Shown here: piece by piece, positions 11,276-22,646 of the stretch
Layout: each line of letters starts with the position of its first letter
Numbering within the stretch: the stretch's first letter is position 1
Assembly: GCA_001599815.1 (NCBI GenBank)
Contig: BCIA01000006.1
Coordinates: forward strand, 2,358,961-2,422,960
Length of the DNA stretch: 64,000 nucleotides
Direction: 5' to 3'
From: Furcasterigmium furcatum
Taxonomy: Eukaryota; Ascomycota; Sordariomycetes; Glomerellales; Plectosphaerellaceae
Notes under the pieces: model-generated
What the model was told of the DNA's origin: nothing
The model's input: only the letters and a program-made list of their open reading frames with translations
Database searches by the model: none
Program-made: the position numbers and the translations under genes

Positions 11276-11810
11276 GATGTGCCGTCGTTTGGTGGAGGGT
11301 GCTGTCACGTCTCAGCAGACGTTTGTCGCGATGGTCTGCTCGAAAATTCAATGGACCCCCAATTCGAAGCTCATGCGCCACATTTGTGGCGGTGTCAATG
11401 GGTGAGTGGGGCTTGGTTTCGGAAGGTTTAGCCTGTCGCCTCTGAGGTCCCCGCGTAAACTTGCCACTCTACTCGTAGAAGTCCTTCAAGGTCCGGCACG
11501 ATGCCAACCAACTCCGATCTTTGCCCTCCTCATGACGTCGCTTTTAACTCAAAGGAGCTCGCAATGAGCGTTTGGCCGACTTCGATAATCTAAAGACTTC
11601 GATAATCTAAACGACCATCGAGTCGATTTCTCGGAGGTCAGGTAATGACTGCTTGTGCGGCAAAGGCACTAGAGCAGACTCATGATCGGACATCGAAGCC
11701 ATATCACAATCGACTTTCCCTACAGAAGCTTGGTCCGAATCCGACTTGTGTTTAGACATCCTTCTATTCTCCAGATCTCAAGTAACTATATGGCCTAGCA
11801 ATTTCCCCCT
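11276..11810. other. Intergenic region with 17-bp tandem duplication
   Basis: Lies between two minus-strand genes and should contain the uL5m promoter and the beta-galactosidase 3' UTR. It holds a perfect tandem duplication of GACTTCGATAATCTAAA at 11578-11594 and 11595-11611. Nothing coding was seen. Confidence 0.6.
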
Positions 11811-14800
11811 TTACAGCTTCTGGACCCGAAGGTCGGTCGTGAACTCGAATGGTCCGGCATGAAGCTCATACGACTCAAAGGGAGGCGGGCCACAGCTGCC
11901 CGTCCCGATGCCGTGCTGGGCATAGTCGAGGTTCAGGATCGTCTCATCCGCCTCAGTCAGCTCGTGGGGGTGCTGTGCTTTGTCCAGCTCCTCCAGGCTG
12001 TGCTTCCTCAACGAGAAGTTGAACGGCGTCTCCATGCGCGCCTCCAGGCCAACACCGTAATCCGCGGACTCGATCCGCGCCCAGCGCGTGTCGGTCCTGT
12101 TTCCGTTCTCCTGCGGCCACTCATACTTCGTCTCCATCTGGTCCAGGGACGCGTTCCAAACACCGAAGCGCGCAGCTTGCTTCTTGTCGCGGTACGACTC
12201 GCCGGGCCCGCGGCCGGACCAGGTGGCATGGTTGTACAGCTTCGGAAGGCTCATGGTGAGCCCAACACGCGCGACGATCTTGGGGTGGCCACCGGAGAAG
12301 TCGCCCTTGGTATGGATGCGCACTCCGTCAGTGGTGAAGGTGTAGGTCATTGTGGCGTTGCACGCCCATTCCAGGATCGGGGGAGCAACTCGGACCTTGA
12401 CCTCCAGCGTCACGCTGCCGTCGTCGTTTGCCTTCCAAGACGTGGAACTAACGTGCATCTTCGCGTCCCCGAGGAAGTACTTGTTCCACTCGACACCGTC
12501 ACCCCGTGAGCCCTTGTCGTTCTGCGTCTGCGCGCGGTACAGGGAGAGCTCGGGGCCCTTGGTCATGATCTTTGCGCCGTTGGCCACCCACTGCAAGTTG
12601 CCGCGGACCAGGTCAAAGGTGATCATGGAATTGGTGGAGGATGAGTCGAGGATGAGCTGACCACCCTGGTGCCGAAGAGTCAACGGAGCCTGGGGTTTCA
12701 GGGGCGAAAGCGGCAGTGCAGTTTCGTCGAACACGGGCGTCTGCCACCAGGCCACCTCGTGACCCTTCTCTGCCCAGGCAGTATCCTCCTTGAGGCGGAA
12801 GGCGAGCGAGAACCACGTGTCATTGCCGTCGTTGGCTGTGAGATCGACTGGTAGGTCGACCAACGCGCTCTGTCCAGGGGCGATGACGGGAAGCGCAATG
12901 TTGACCCATTCAGAGTCCCCGAGCACCTTGGCGATAGACCAGGACGCGGCCAAGTGGCTGAGGTCGACGAAGTCGTAGTGGTTCTTGATCTCCAGCTGAG
13001 TACCGACAAGACGCACGGTCACGGGCTCGATGACCTTCTTGTACTCCGTCAACCCAGGGTTCTCCGTATGGTCCGAGAACAGAATACCGTCCAGGATGAA
13101 GTCGTAGTCGTTGGGATAATCCCCAAAGTCGCCACCATAGGCATAGTACGAAAGCTTCCCTTCCTTTTTCAGCAGGCCCTGGTTACACCACTGCCAGAGA
13201 TAGCCGCCCTGGACGCCCGGCTCCTCCCGGTACACGTCGATGTAATCCTTCAGACCGCCCGGCCCATTGCCCATGGCGTGGGCGAATTCGCAGAGGATCG
13301 TGGCCTTGTCATCCTTCCTCAAGCGGCCGAGCCTCCTCAGCTCCTCGGGATGCAAGTACATGGCGCTGTACATATCCGCCGTCTCTGCCTTCCGATCCCG
13401 CTCATAGTGCACGATGCGGCTGGGGTCAGCTCCTTTGATCCAGTGATACATGGCGGCGAGGTTCCGGCCGTAAGACGCCTCGTTGCCGAGGGACCAGATC
13501 ACGACCGAGGTGTAGTTCTTGAACCGCTCCACGAGCTCGACGGCACGATCGACATGCGCCTCCGTCCACTCCGGGTTGTCGGCAACATACTCGGCCGCCA
13601 TCTCGTGGGCGCGCTGCATGACCTCATGGATGTTGAGGTTTTGCCTGTCCTTTATCTTCAGCTTCGTGATCGACACGAATCCGTGGCTCTCAACATCAGC
13701 CTCTGCCATAACATAGAGTCCCAGCTCGTCGCAGACCTCGTAGAAGCGCGGGTCGTTAGGCTGGTGTGAGCATCGGACGGCGTTGATGTTGCTCTTCTTC
13801 ATGAGGATGAGATCGGCCCGCATCCACTCGTAAGGGACTGCTCGACCAAACAGCGGGTGATGCTCATGACGGTTGACTCCATAGATGACCAGAGGCTTCC
13901 CGTTTACGAGGAAGTTACCGCCCTTGAGCTCGATCCGGCGGAAGCCGACAAGATGACTGAGAACTCGACCGTTGTAGCTGATGAGGAGGGTGTACAGGGC
14001 CGGGTGCTCCGCAGACCATAACTCCAGGTCGTCGCCAGAGACCTCGATGGCAGTCCCCTTAGAAGGTTCAAATGTGCCTTCGTACTGCAGGTCCCCGTTG
14101 GGCTTATAGAGCTTCGCTTCCGCGACCGCGGCGCCCTCGCCTTGGGTCTTCACATGGACACGCAGGGTAGCTTTTCCGAACGAGTCGTCGATCTCGGGAA
14201 CGGCGGAGAAGTCGGTGATGGCGTCCTTGGGGAAGGCAGTCAGGTAGACCTCTCTGAAGATACCGGATAACGCCCACTGGTCCTGGCGTTCGAGGTACGA
14301 GCCGTCACTGAGTTCGTACACGCGGACTGCAAGGGTGTTCTCGCCATCGGACCCTGTGTCCAGATAGGGGGTGATGTCGAACTCGTGGGCGTTACGGGCC
14401 CCTTGGCTGTATCCGACCTCCTTGCCATTCACCCAGACGTGAAAGGCACTGTCGACGCCCTCGAACCGCAAACGGATCTGGTCGCCGGCCCAGGCCGAGG
14501 GCAGGCTGAACTTGCGCCAGTACGATCCGGTGCCGTTCAAGAGGGGCACATTCGGGGGGTCGACGGGGAAGGGGTAGTTGACGTTGCAATACATCGGGCG
14601 GCCATAGCCCTGGAGCTGCCACATGCCCGGGACCTTGACGGAGTCCCAGAGTAAGGGGTCCTGGGCGTCCCACTCGGGAGCCTCGACCGGAGACTCATCG
14701 TAGCGGAACTGCCAGGTGCCGTTGAGGGAGCGATAGTACTCGCTGAGCTCGCGGTTGCAAGGACGGGCGATGTCGTCGCTGCTGTAGTAGAAAAAGGGGA

Positions 14801-14873
14801 ACCTGGTTGGGAGGGTATTTCGATGGAGGACCTTGAGATTATTCCAGTCCGGCTGGCCCACGGGGAACGACAT
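11811..14873 (-). CDS. bgaD: Intracellular GH2 beta-galactosidase (LacZ/Lac4 type)
   Basis: Hydrolyses terminal beta-galactosides such as lactose in the cytoplasm. Intronless coding region of 1020 aa, almost the length of E. coli LacZ (1023). Domains in order: jelly-roll sugar-binding domain (RSLNGTWQF, VPGMWQLQGYG, SYWRKFSLP), two immunoglobulin-like domains, a TIM barrel and the C-terminal small-chain domain (NMxY-like MTYTFTTDGVRI). The acid/base is Glu465 in SLGNEASYG and the nucleophile is Glu529 in ILCEFAHAMGNG; YGVNRHEHHP is the usual barrel signature. There is no signal peptide at MSFPVGQ, so the enzyme is cytosolic, unlike secreted GH35 enzymes. An in-frame ATG at 14966 would add 31 residues but overlaps a likely leader intron. 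It is divergent from a sugar permease, the arrangement known for lactose genes (bgaD/lacpA in Aspergillus nidulans, LAC4/LAC12 in Kluyveromyces lactis). Confidence 0.93.
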   Translation of the reverse strand: MSFPVGQPDWNNLKVLHRNTLPTRFPFFYYSSDDIARPCNRELSEYYRSLNGTWQFRYDESPVEAPEWDAQDPLLWDSVKVPGMWQLQGYGRPMYCNVNYPFPVDPPNVPLLNGTGSYWRKFSLPSAWAGDQIRLRFEGVDSAFHVWVNGKEVGYSQGARNAHEFDITPYLDTGSDGENTLAVRVYELSDGSYLERQDQWALSGIFREVYLTAFPKDAITDFSAVPEIDDSFGKATLRVHVKTQGEGAAVAEAKLYKPNGDLQYEGTFEPSKGTAIEVSGDDLELWSAEHPALYTLLISYNGRVLSHLVGFRRIELKGGNFLVNGKPLVIYGVNRHEHHPLFGRAVPYEWMRADLILMKKSNINAVRCSHQPNDPRFYEVCDELGLYVMAEADVESHGFVSITKLKIKDRQNLNIHEVMQRAHEMAAEYVADNPEWTEAHVDRAVELVERFKNYTSVVIWSLGNEASYGRNLAAMYHWIKGADPSRIVHYERDRKAETADMYSAMYLHPEELRRLGRLRKDDKATILCEFAHAMGNGPGGLKDYIDVYREEPGVQGGYLWQWCNQGLLKKEGKLSYYAYGGDFGDYPNDYDFILDGILFSDHTENPGLTEYKKVIEPVTVRLVGTQLEIKNHYDFVDLSHLAASWSIAKVLGDSEWVNIALPVIAPGQSALVDLPVDLTANDGNDTWFSLAFRLKEDTAWAEKGHEVAWWQTPVFDETALPLSPLKPQAPLTLRHQGGQLILDSSSTNSMITFDLVRGNLQWVANGAKIMTKGPELSLYRAQTQNDKGSRGDGVEWNKYFLGDAKMHVSSTSWKANDDGSVTLEVKVRVAPPILEWACNATMTYTFTTDGVRIHTKGDFSGGHPKIVARVGLTMSLPKLYNHATWSGRGPGESYRDKKQAARFGVWNASLDQMETKYEWPQENGNRTDTRWARIESADYGVGLEARMETPFNFSLRKHSLEELDKAQHPHELTEADETILNLDYAQHGIGTGSCGPPPFESYELHAGPFEFTTDLRVQKL

Positions 14874-15814
14874 GATCAGTGCAGGATCTGAAATGAGACA
14901 GTCAACAGTTATCGACGCTGTTGACCAGGATACAGAAGCACGGGTGATTGCTCTGAGCCATCCCATGTCAACTTGATATCAAGCCTGGCTCCCTTTTCAA
15001 CACGGCGCCGACCGTCCTGGATGGGGGTCAGTCCGACGCTCGGAAACTTTGCCGCCAGCATGCCGAGCAAGATACCCCGGCTCACCAGTTCCAAGACAAT
15101 GGCGATCAGTAAATGCGAGGGGAAAAGATCTTTTGCGGTGGTGTTCTCGACCATGGCTGTCACCTCGCTTCAAACCCAAACCTCCCATTCGCGCGCCAAT
15201 TGCTTGATCCTGGACGATATGTTAGCTCTTCCCTAGCTTGATAACGGGCATTTGTTCCCCCAAAACCCCGCGTTTTAGTTCCAAAGGCTTGCCAGGGTAG
15301 TGATGTCCTCATCCGGCAATTGCATGGAGATAGGAGGCCGGCGGAGAGCGGACAGGAACTTTTGGGAAACTCAGGGCGATGATACAGGGGCAGTGCCAAT
15401 AGAAGTAGGCTGTTGGAGGCTCAGGAACACCATCCGACAGACGGCTATATATCCGTCTTGCATCCGTACTTGGGCTGGTGCTCCCTGTCCTGCGGTCTCT
15501 GAGGTCTGCCGATCATCACCTTCGACATGCGAGCCACTCACAGCGAGAGATCATCGCGGACATGCAAGGATGGGATATGGGGATATCTCATAGTCCGGTT
15601 ACGGAGTTTCGGGGTAATCCCCACGGGGCCGATGTCACCAGCGAGATGGATAGGAGGAGAAGCGTAGTAGGGCCTTTGTAAAGATTTTGTGTAAGTGGCA
15701 GTGCCCAGCATCACGGACTTGGCTTATAAGAAGTCGATCGCTCCGTAGGATTATCTCGTGAATACCACTCCATCCGCAGCCCTTCACTTGGCCTTCCCCC
15801 TGCATCCAACAACT
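14874..15814. promoter_or_regulatory. Shared bidirectional promoter of beta-galactosidase and permease
   Basis: This 941-bp region separates the two start codons. Visible elements: CCAAT at 15196-15200 and 15396-15400 (Hap complex type); SYGGRG-type CreA sites in inverse orientation at 15266-15271 (CCCCGC) and 15619-15624 (CCCCAC); a CGG-tta-CGG pair at 15596-15604 of the kind bound by Zn2Cys6 regulators; and TATAAG at 15725-15730, 85 nt before the permease ATG. On the minus strand a good donor (GTGAGC at 15085) and acceptor (TTTCAG ending 14888) outline a possible 198-nt leader intron of the galactosidase gene. These are consensus matches only. Confidence 0.5.
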
Positions 15815-17641
15815 ATGGCTTTCAAAGGAGACACGAATATCCCATTGGGGGTTGAGCGGGATTCCCTCGAGAAGCCCCTCGGCAATGTCAACGAGATCAA
15901 CCCGGCAGCCGTCGGTCTTGCCGCGGCCATGGCCGAGAAGAAGCTGAACCCTTGGTCCAAGTCCATGTTTCGTCTCTATGGCATCATGGCAGTTGGATAT
16001 CTTGTTTCCACCATCAATGGTTACGGTATGTCCCCCTCATGAAGTCGGGACATGAAGAAGAGAACTCGTGGCGTCCTAACTTCTCCCAGACAGCTCGCTC
16101 ATGGGTTCCATCAACGCCATGAAGCCATACCAAGAGTACTTCGGTCTCTCTGGGGCCGGGTCCTCTACCGGAGTGGTCTTCATCGTGTACAACATCGCGC
16201 AGCTCACCGCCCTGCCCCTGACGCCTTTTCTATCTGACGGTTACGGACGACGTGTGGGCATCTTCGTCGGCTGCGCAATCATCCTTGTTGGCACCGCCGT
16301 TCAGGGGTCAGCTCAATCGCTAGGCCAGTTCATAGGCGGCAGAGTATTGCTCGGCGCCGGGGCTGCCATCTCGTCGGCTATCGGTCCCGCTTACACCGTG
16401 GAACTCGCCCACCCTTCGTACCGCGGCTTCATGGCGGGAATGTACAATAACTTCTGGTGGCTCGGAAACATTATTGCCGGTTCGTGTCGAGACCCTACCC
16501 CCCCTCACCTGCCGGGAGCCCGACTGACCTCCATCTTTCAACCGACCAGGTTGGTGCACCTACGGGTCGAACTTGTAAGTAGAAGAAGTCCAAAGCATCA
16601 CCATCAAGAGTCGAACACTTCTGACGGACGCACTTTGGCAACAGGAACCTGAGCGACGAGTGGGCGTGGCGCATCCCGACCATCACACAAGCCTGCATGC
16701 CTGCCATCGTCATGGTCATGATCCTGTTCTTCCCCGAGTCCCCCCGTTGGTTGATGGCCAAGGACAGAACTGAAGACGCCCTGGCCGTGCTGGCCACCTA
16801 CCACGGTGACGGCGACCCGAGTGCCCCCATCGTCCAGCTTCAGTACCGCGAGATCCTCGAGGATCGCACAACCAACCCCTCGGACGACCGCTGGTGGGAC
16901 TTCCGCGAGCTGTTCCGAAACAGGCAGGCCATCTACCGTACCGTCCTGGTCGTGCTCATGTCATTTTTCGGCCAGTGGTCGGGGAACAACATCATCAGCT
17001 ACTTCATGCCACAGATGATCCTCCAGGCCGGCATCAGCAACACCAACACGCAGCTGCTCCTCAACGCGATCGCCCCCATCCTCACGCTGACGGCCGCCAT
17101 CATCGGCACGGCTTTCCTCGACCGGTTCGGGCGGCGCGTGATGATGATGGGCAGTCTGGGCGGCGCGCTCTTCTGCTACGTCTTCCTGACCGCGTTCACG
17201 GCCGAGTCCGCTAACACGCCCGACCTGGCGTACGGCGTCATCACGGCTATCTACCTCTACGGCGTGAGCTTCGGGGCGGGCATGACGCCGCTCCAGACGC
17301 TGTACCCGGTCGAATGCTGCGAGAACCGCACGCGTGCCAAGGGCGCGTCTCTCAAGTTCCTCTGCCAGAACATCGCCATCGTTGTCAACGTCTACGGCAT
17401 CTCGATCGGCATCAGCGAGATCGGGTGGCGCCTGTACCTCGTGTACATCGTCTGGATCGCCATCGAGATTGTGATCATCTACTTTGTGTTCCCGGAAACG
17501 GGCGGCAAGACGCTGGAGGAGCTCACGTCGATCTTCGAGGCCAAGAACCCGCGCAAGGAGAGTCTGAAGAAGATCAGGGTCCAGATGGGCGGCGGCGACG
17601 AGGGTGGTGTCTCGGCTGTCGAGAGGGACGAGCGCGCGTGA
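15815..17641 (+). CDS. MFS sugar transporter, lactose-permease type
   Basis: Plasma-membrane proton-coupled sugar importer of the major facilitator superfamily. Exons are 15815-16025, 16090-16479, 16550-16574 (only 25 nt) and 16645-17641, giving 540 aa. Sugar-porter motifs: NGYDSSLMGSI in the first membrane helix, DGYGRR in loop 2-3, PESPRWLM before the central loop, LDRFGRR in loop 8-9 and PETGGKTLEEL after the last helix, with about 12 hydrophobic segments in between. The N-terminal tail of about 55 residues and the acidic/basic C-terminal tail are cytoplasmic. Divergence from a cytosolic beta-galactosidase makes lactose or another galactoside the likeliest substrate, as for Aspergillus LacpA/LacpB. 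Substrate cannot be proven from motifs; a general hexose porter remains possible. Confidence 0.9.
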
Positions 17642-19016
17642 AAGATGCAAGGAGAGACGGCAGCAAGTCCACTCGTCGTCTTTTGGGTCACGTGGCGGCC
17701 CTTGGCGAGGATCTAGCGTGAGGCCTCAGCGGGAGGTTCACGATGCAACACGTAATTAAAGAGGTGGAGGAACTTTGAAGTTTGGTCGGCTGTTCTGAGC
17801 TAAGGACAAGGTTAATTGCACAGGCCAATGGCTCCACGTGACGATCAGGCAGTTGCCATTTCTTGGGTTACCTCTGGCGCGGGTCCCAATAAGATCCCGT
17901 TTCCCGAACGTTAATCGCATCCACCTCGTAGTTTCTGAGGTACGAATGACAAACTCGTTCAACTGAAAACCCGACCCGGTGCTCGCGGAGGCTCGTACTT
18001 TGTTCGGGCTGCGTCTCGGGTCAGCCCATGCTCCCATGCTCCGCCAATCCGCCCGGACCAGGAGTCTTCCCGCCCGAGCCCGCCAATCGCCACCCGGTGC
18101 CTGTTCATCTGGGCCAACAATTGTTGGAGGAGTCACGTCGGTCACTCACCTGTCAGCTCGTTCCGTCGCCGCCTGCAGTGACACCCACCACACCCTCTTC
18201 AGCTGCCGCCTGGAGCGTCCAGCCCAGTCCGGTCGGAATAGATTGCAACACACGTCACTCTGCTTAACACCCCTGTCTTGGCCTCTTTTCCCTGGAAGCC
18301 TGGGGCGGCGACTCGTAGGCCGGTACGTACGATGGTGGTACGCAGACCTCGCTCCTCCAGTTCTCGAATTGCAACGTTGGAAGACAAGGGCCAGGGTCAC
18401 TCAGATCCCTTGACTTGGCGCCCAGTGAGGTGGACTGAGGGCGGGACGGGGACCCTGAACGCGAAACACCGCCTGGGCATCAACTGGCGGGCGGCTCGCA
18501 CTGATCGCTCGATCCTCATAAGCTCCCTGGACGCCCCTCCTTAGGCTATTCCATCTCACCCTACAGCAGGAGCGACCTGACCTGACCCGACCCCGCCACT
18601 TAAAAGTTGCAGAAGCACCTCGCCGCCCATCGCTTGTGCCGCCATACCTAATTGTGCCTCCCACCTCACTAGCGGGTGCCACTTCCCGCGCCCTGACTCC
18701 CGGGCGTCTCCTCAACTCGGCGGGACCTCGACTTTGTTCTTCAAACACCACCAGCTGAACTCTGAACCCAGAGCGTCTCGTCCAACTTCCCTCACCTCTG
18801 CCCGGCGACCCTACCCAGACATCCCCGACCACGTCTTCACCGCCCGCGCGACCGATTCGAGCCACCGCACGCGCGAGTAATACCAGCGGCAGCGTCCATG
18901 TGTGACCCTGCCCCTCCCAACAACACCCGCCGCCGAACTTGACCTTGACCCCTCAGCCGAGTCACCCAACTGCCTCTCCGCGCGACACCAGCCTGACCCT
19001 CGGGCGCTCATCCGCC
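17642..19016. other. Intergenic region before deubiquitinase gene
   Basis: Sits between two plus-strand genes. It becomes C-rich toward 18,600-19,000, as in many fungal leaders. No supported gene was found; open frames here have no recognisable motifs and poor codon character. Confidence 0.5.
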
Positions 19017-21691
19017 ATGAAGGCCAGGCGCCTCTTCAGCGTCAAGGACAAGGACAAGAATGGCTCCCACAGAAGAAATAAGTCCTCTGAACCAGGACAC
19101 AAGGTGGGTTTCTTCTCATTGGCGCCGTCCCCCGCGCGCATCTTATCTGGGCTGACCTTGGGCGCCTCGTCCCTCCAGAACCACCACTCCACCGAGCTCT
19201 TTCGCATGTTCAAGTCTGAGCCCGCAAAGAACACCGCCGACAAGGAGGAAAAGGCAAAGGTGAGAGCTTCACCACTCTGAACATGGCCAATCATCCCCGA
19301 CGCACGTCTGACCGCCCGCGCGCCCTCGCAGATCGACGATGTCCAGCGATTACTAGCCGACGCCGACCTGTCCGATGTATCCAACGACCGTGTGCGCGAG
19401 ACCCTCCAGAGCGAGTATGCCGCCGGCGATGTCGACAAGGCCGCCGAGTTCATCGAGATGCAGAGCCGTGCTTCGGCCGGCAAGATCGTCCCCTATAACC
19501 CCAAGATTCCCATGGTCGGCGCCGTAAACCGCGAGTTTGTCACCTGCTACCTCGACGCATTGCTTTTCGCCATGTTCGCCAGAATGACCGCCTATGAGCC
19601 AATGCTGCGACATGAGTTCACAGACGAGCCTAGGAAGAAGCTCGCAACCCTGATCCGGCTCTGGGTGAACATGTTGAGAAGCGGCAAGTTGATTCACACA
19701 GACATGGTGAGTAATCCTTTCTGTCGGTGAACTACTCCATAACCCTCCCTGACCAAGTTACCCCCGCGCAGACAAAGATGATCCAGGAAACTCTTGCAGA
19801 GTGCGGTTGGCCCGATGCCAAAGAGCTGGAGCAACAAGACACCTCCGAGGCCTTTGCCTTCATCACAGAGACCCTCCAGCTCCCCCTCCTGCAACTCCAG
19901 GTCGACCTCTTCCACCAAGGCAAGAAAGATGACGACGACCACAAAATCGTCCAGGAGCGTCTGCTCAACCTTGCTGTGCCCCCCGATCCCGAGGGCAAGG
20001 GCCTTCGACTTGAAGACTGCCTGGAAGAGTACTTCAACACCAAAGTGGACGTCCTCAGGGACAGCCACGACGAGAAGAAGGACGGCCGCCGCCCCACAAC
20101 ATCCCGTCTTAACACGATCCGGCTGGTGACGCGCGAGGATGACCCTGGATCCCCTGCTACGCTCGTGGCCTCCCCTATTCAAGTGTCGCCCACTCTCGAG
20201 AAGAGGCCGGCTAGCGACTCCGCCAATGGTGTGGTGCACCTGGAGAACGCGGACAACAGCGCGGAGAATGGCGAGGCAGAGTCATCGCGGCCACTGCCCA
20301 GACACCGGTCAACAAGCGTGATCCAGCATGTCGTGGTGGATGATAAGCTTCCAACAAAAGTCTCCGACTCGGGCTCCAGTCTCCTAGAAAAGGCTCGCCG
20401 GACAAGCTCGACCGTTGTCAAGGCCGTGACCATCCCGGCATGGCAGTTCTTCCGGCTGATCCCATGGCACACGACCGCTAACAACGCGCCACAAAATGAT
20501 CAGGATGTTGCAATGAATCTGGGACAGAGACCCGTGGTTGGCATCAGTCTCAAGCGCTACGGCCTCAACGCGCAGCACTACCCCATGCGGCTCAACACAT
20601 ACATTGACATCCCGGACAGCCTCAAGCTGCCGCACTTCATGCTGGCCAACGACACGCACCTCGAGGAAGACCCCAATGGCTTCAGCACGGAATATAAGCT
20701 CGTGCTCCAGTCCGTGGTCTGTCATCGTGGCGACTCGGTCTACAGCGGCCACTACATTGCCTTCTCCAGAGTTGCCCCCAAGTTGCTCAAGGGCAACCGG
20801 AAGCACGACTTTGACCCGCCCCCGGACTACGAGGAGCCTCAGTGGGTCAAGTTCGACGACTTGGAATATGGTAGCCGAGTCACATACATTGACGACCTGA
20901 AGGAGGCTCTTAAGGAAGAAATGCCATACTTGTTGTTTTATCAGATCGTGCCAATGGTCGAGATGGCTTCAACGGAGGAGGCAGAGACCGAAACCGAGCC
21001 ACCCTCATACGCGGACTCCAAGGCCAGCGTCACCACTTCAACAGTCGCAAGTCTCTCGGACAGTGGTCTTCTGGGCAGCACCCAGGCCAACGACAGCGAC
21101 TACTTCGAAAGCAAGGGTGACGCATCACCGCCCAAAGAGCCGGGTGTCCGCTTCAGCTCTGAAATTGAGCGCCCTCCCCGGTTCAGCTTCGAGGAAACCA
21201 CCGACGACGATGACAACAGCGTCAACAGGCGCGGCAGACACCCCCCCGCCAGAACCCCGGACACAATGTCTCCCGCCATCACACCGGGCACCACACCCGG
21301 CGATGAATCAACCAGAGACCGTTTCTCTCGCGCCGCAGCTCTCTTCTCTAACAAGAACCGGAGCCGACCCCCGAGCCAGGCGGGTGAGGGTAGGATGAGC
21401 CTCACCATGAACCGGCTCGGTGGGCTGATCCGCACGAGCAAAGAGCCCCTGAGGGACCCTAACGCCATCGGGCAATCGGTCAGCGCCCCGCCTGTGCCGG
21501 CCGGTCCCCCCTCGGGACAGGTCTCTGCGAGACAGTCCGTCGAGATTCCCCGCGCGTCCTTCGAGTCGGAGTCACGTCTTGACCTTAAGGATGGCAAGTC
21601 AGAACACTCGACGCCGAGGAAGCACTCCCACAAGCGGAGCAAGCCGAAGAACAAGGGTGAGCAGCCTGAGCGTGAGTGCAACCTCATGTAA
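19017..21691 (+). CDS. Ubiquitin-specific protease (C19 family) with CaaX-like C-terminus
   Basis: Thiol deubiquitinase. Exons are 19017-19103, 19179-19259, 19332-19706 and 19772-21691, giving 820 aa. The Cys box is NREFVTCYLDALLFAMFA (catalytic Cys128), a variant of the GNTCYLNAxLQ motif. The QQDTSEAFAFI helix follows as QQD box. The His box is VYSGHYIAFSR (His508), with WVKFDD after it. Some 380 residues separate Cys and His boxes, including a low-complexity insertion (about residues 280-390). The C-terminal 230 residues are Ser/Pro-rich and end in a Lys/Arg/His-rich stretch followed by CNLM, which fits a CaaX farnesylation box. An in-frame ATG at 18939 would add 26 residues. The first intron (75 nt) is a multiple of three without stops, so retention would be readable. 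Exact orthology to a yeast Ubp is not clear. Confidence 0.85.
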
Positions 21692-22646
21692 GGCGCACCA
21701 CCAGTACCACCACCTCCACCACCGGGAAAAACACGACGAAGATTCACGATACACGATACAAATGCATCAGGGCGCGCACCAAAGGAGCAGCAGGAAGAGG
21801 AATGCATTCTGGTGTTGCACCCGCCATGGACAAAGGAACAGAGTAGACGGAAGACGGAACCCGTGGATGGCCATGGGAATGCATACGTCCGGCGGAAAGG
21901 GATGGAGTTTTACGGAAATGGATCATTGTGATTGATATCTCACCACCAGGGCGGACGAGATGCGCGCAGACAATACGCGCAGGGGGGCGTTTCTGGTGAC
22001 AATGCATAGCGCGCATATGGCAGCAGCCCGGAAAGGGGCGCTGCTTCGGTGGGAGCCACGCCGTAATGAGGAGTGCAGACGCACGGTTGCTTTAGCTGAC
22101 ATGCACGCCGATTTCAATGATGTTTTCAAGTCGTGAAATTCATGAGCTATGTAAACATGTACTACTTCTGCTGCTGCATCGAGCGATTCATGCGTGTGTG
22201 TGTGAGGATGGGTGCGGTACAGAATTGGTCATAAGGATGACTCCGGCGGACCCTGGGCCAGTCATAAAACCCAAGCAATCAAGTGGGATAAACCGTCCCA
22301 GAACCCATAGCAATTCATTTGATGTCGTTTGAAGGGCCCAGGCTGTGACGGATGATGTGTGCCCACCCATCTGCCGGGAAGGGGTTATCGTCGCAAGACA
22401 CGCCCTGGTCCAGCTGATGTGGTCATCCGGGTAGAATTCCAGGAGGTTTTGTTGTGCTGGCACAGTCATTCTTGTTCCGCATTGTGTACCGGGCCATGAG
22501 CCCGCGTCATCCCGAATCGCTGAGCCTTGTTGTACCACACACATTCTGGCCGAGTTTCCGGGGCAGAGTGTGTGAATGTGTTCAAGTCGTGACCGTTACC
22601 CGCGAGTGAGCAATGCAGCTGCCGTCATCATGTCTCTTCTTTTCGT
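21692..22646. other. Convergent 3' region
   Basis: Contains the 3' UTRs of the deubiquitinase (+) and PFK-2 (-) genes. No coding, RNA or repeat signal was recognised on either strand. Confidence 0.5.
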
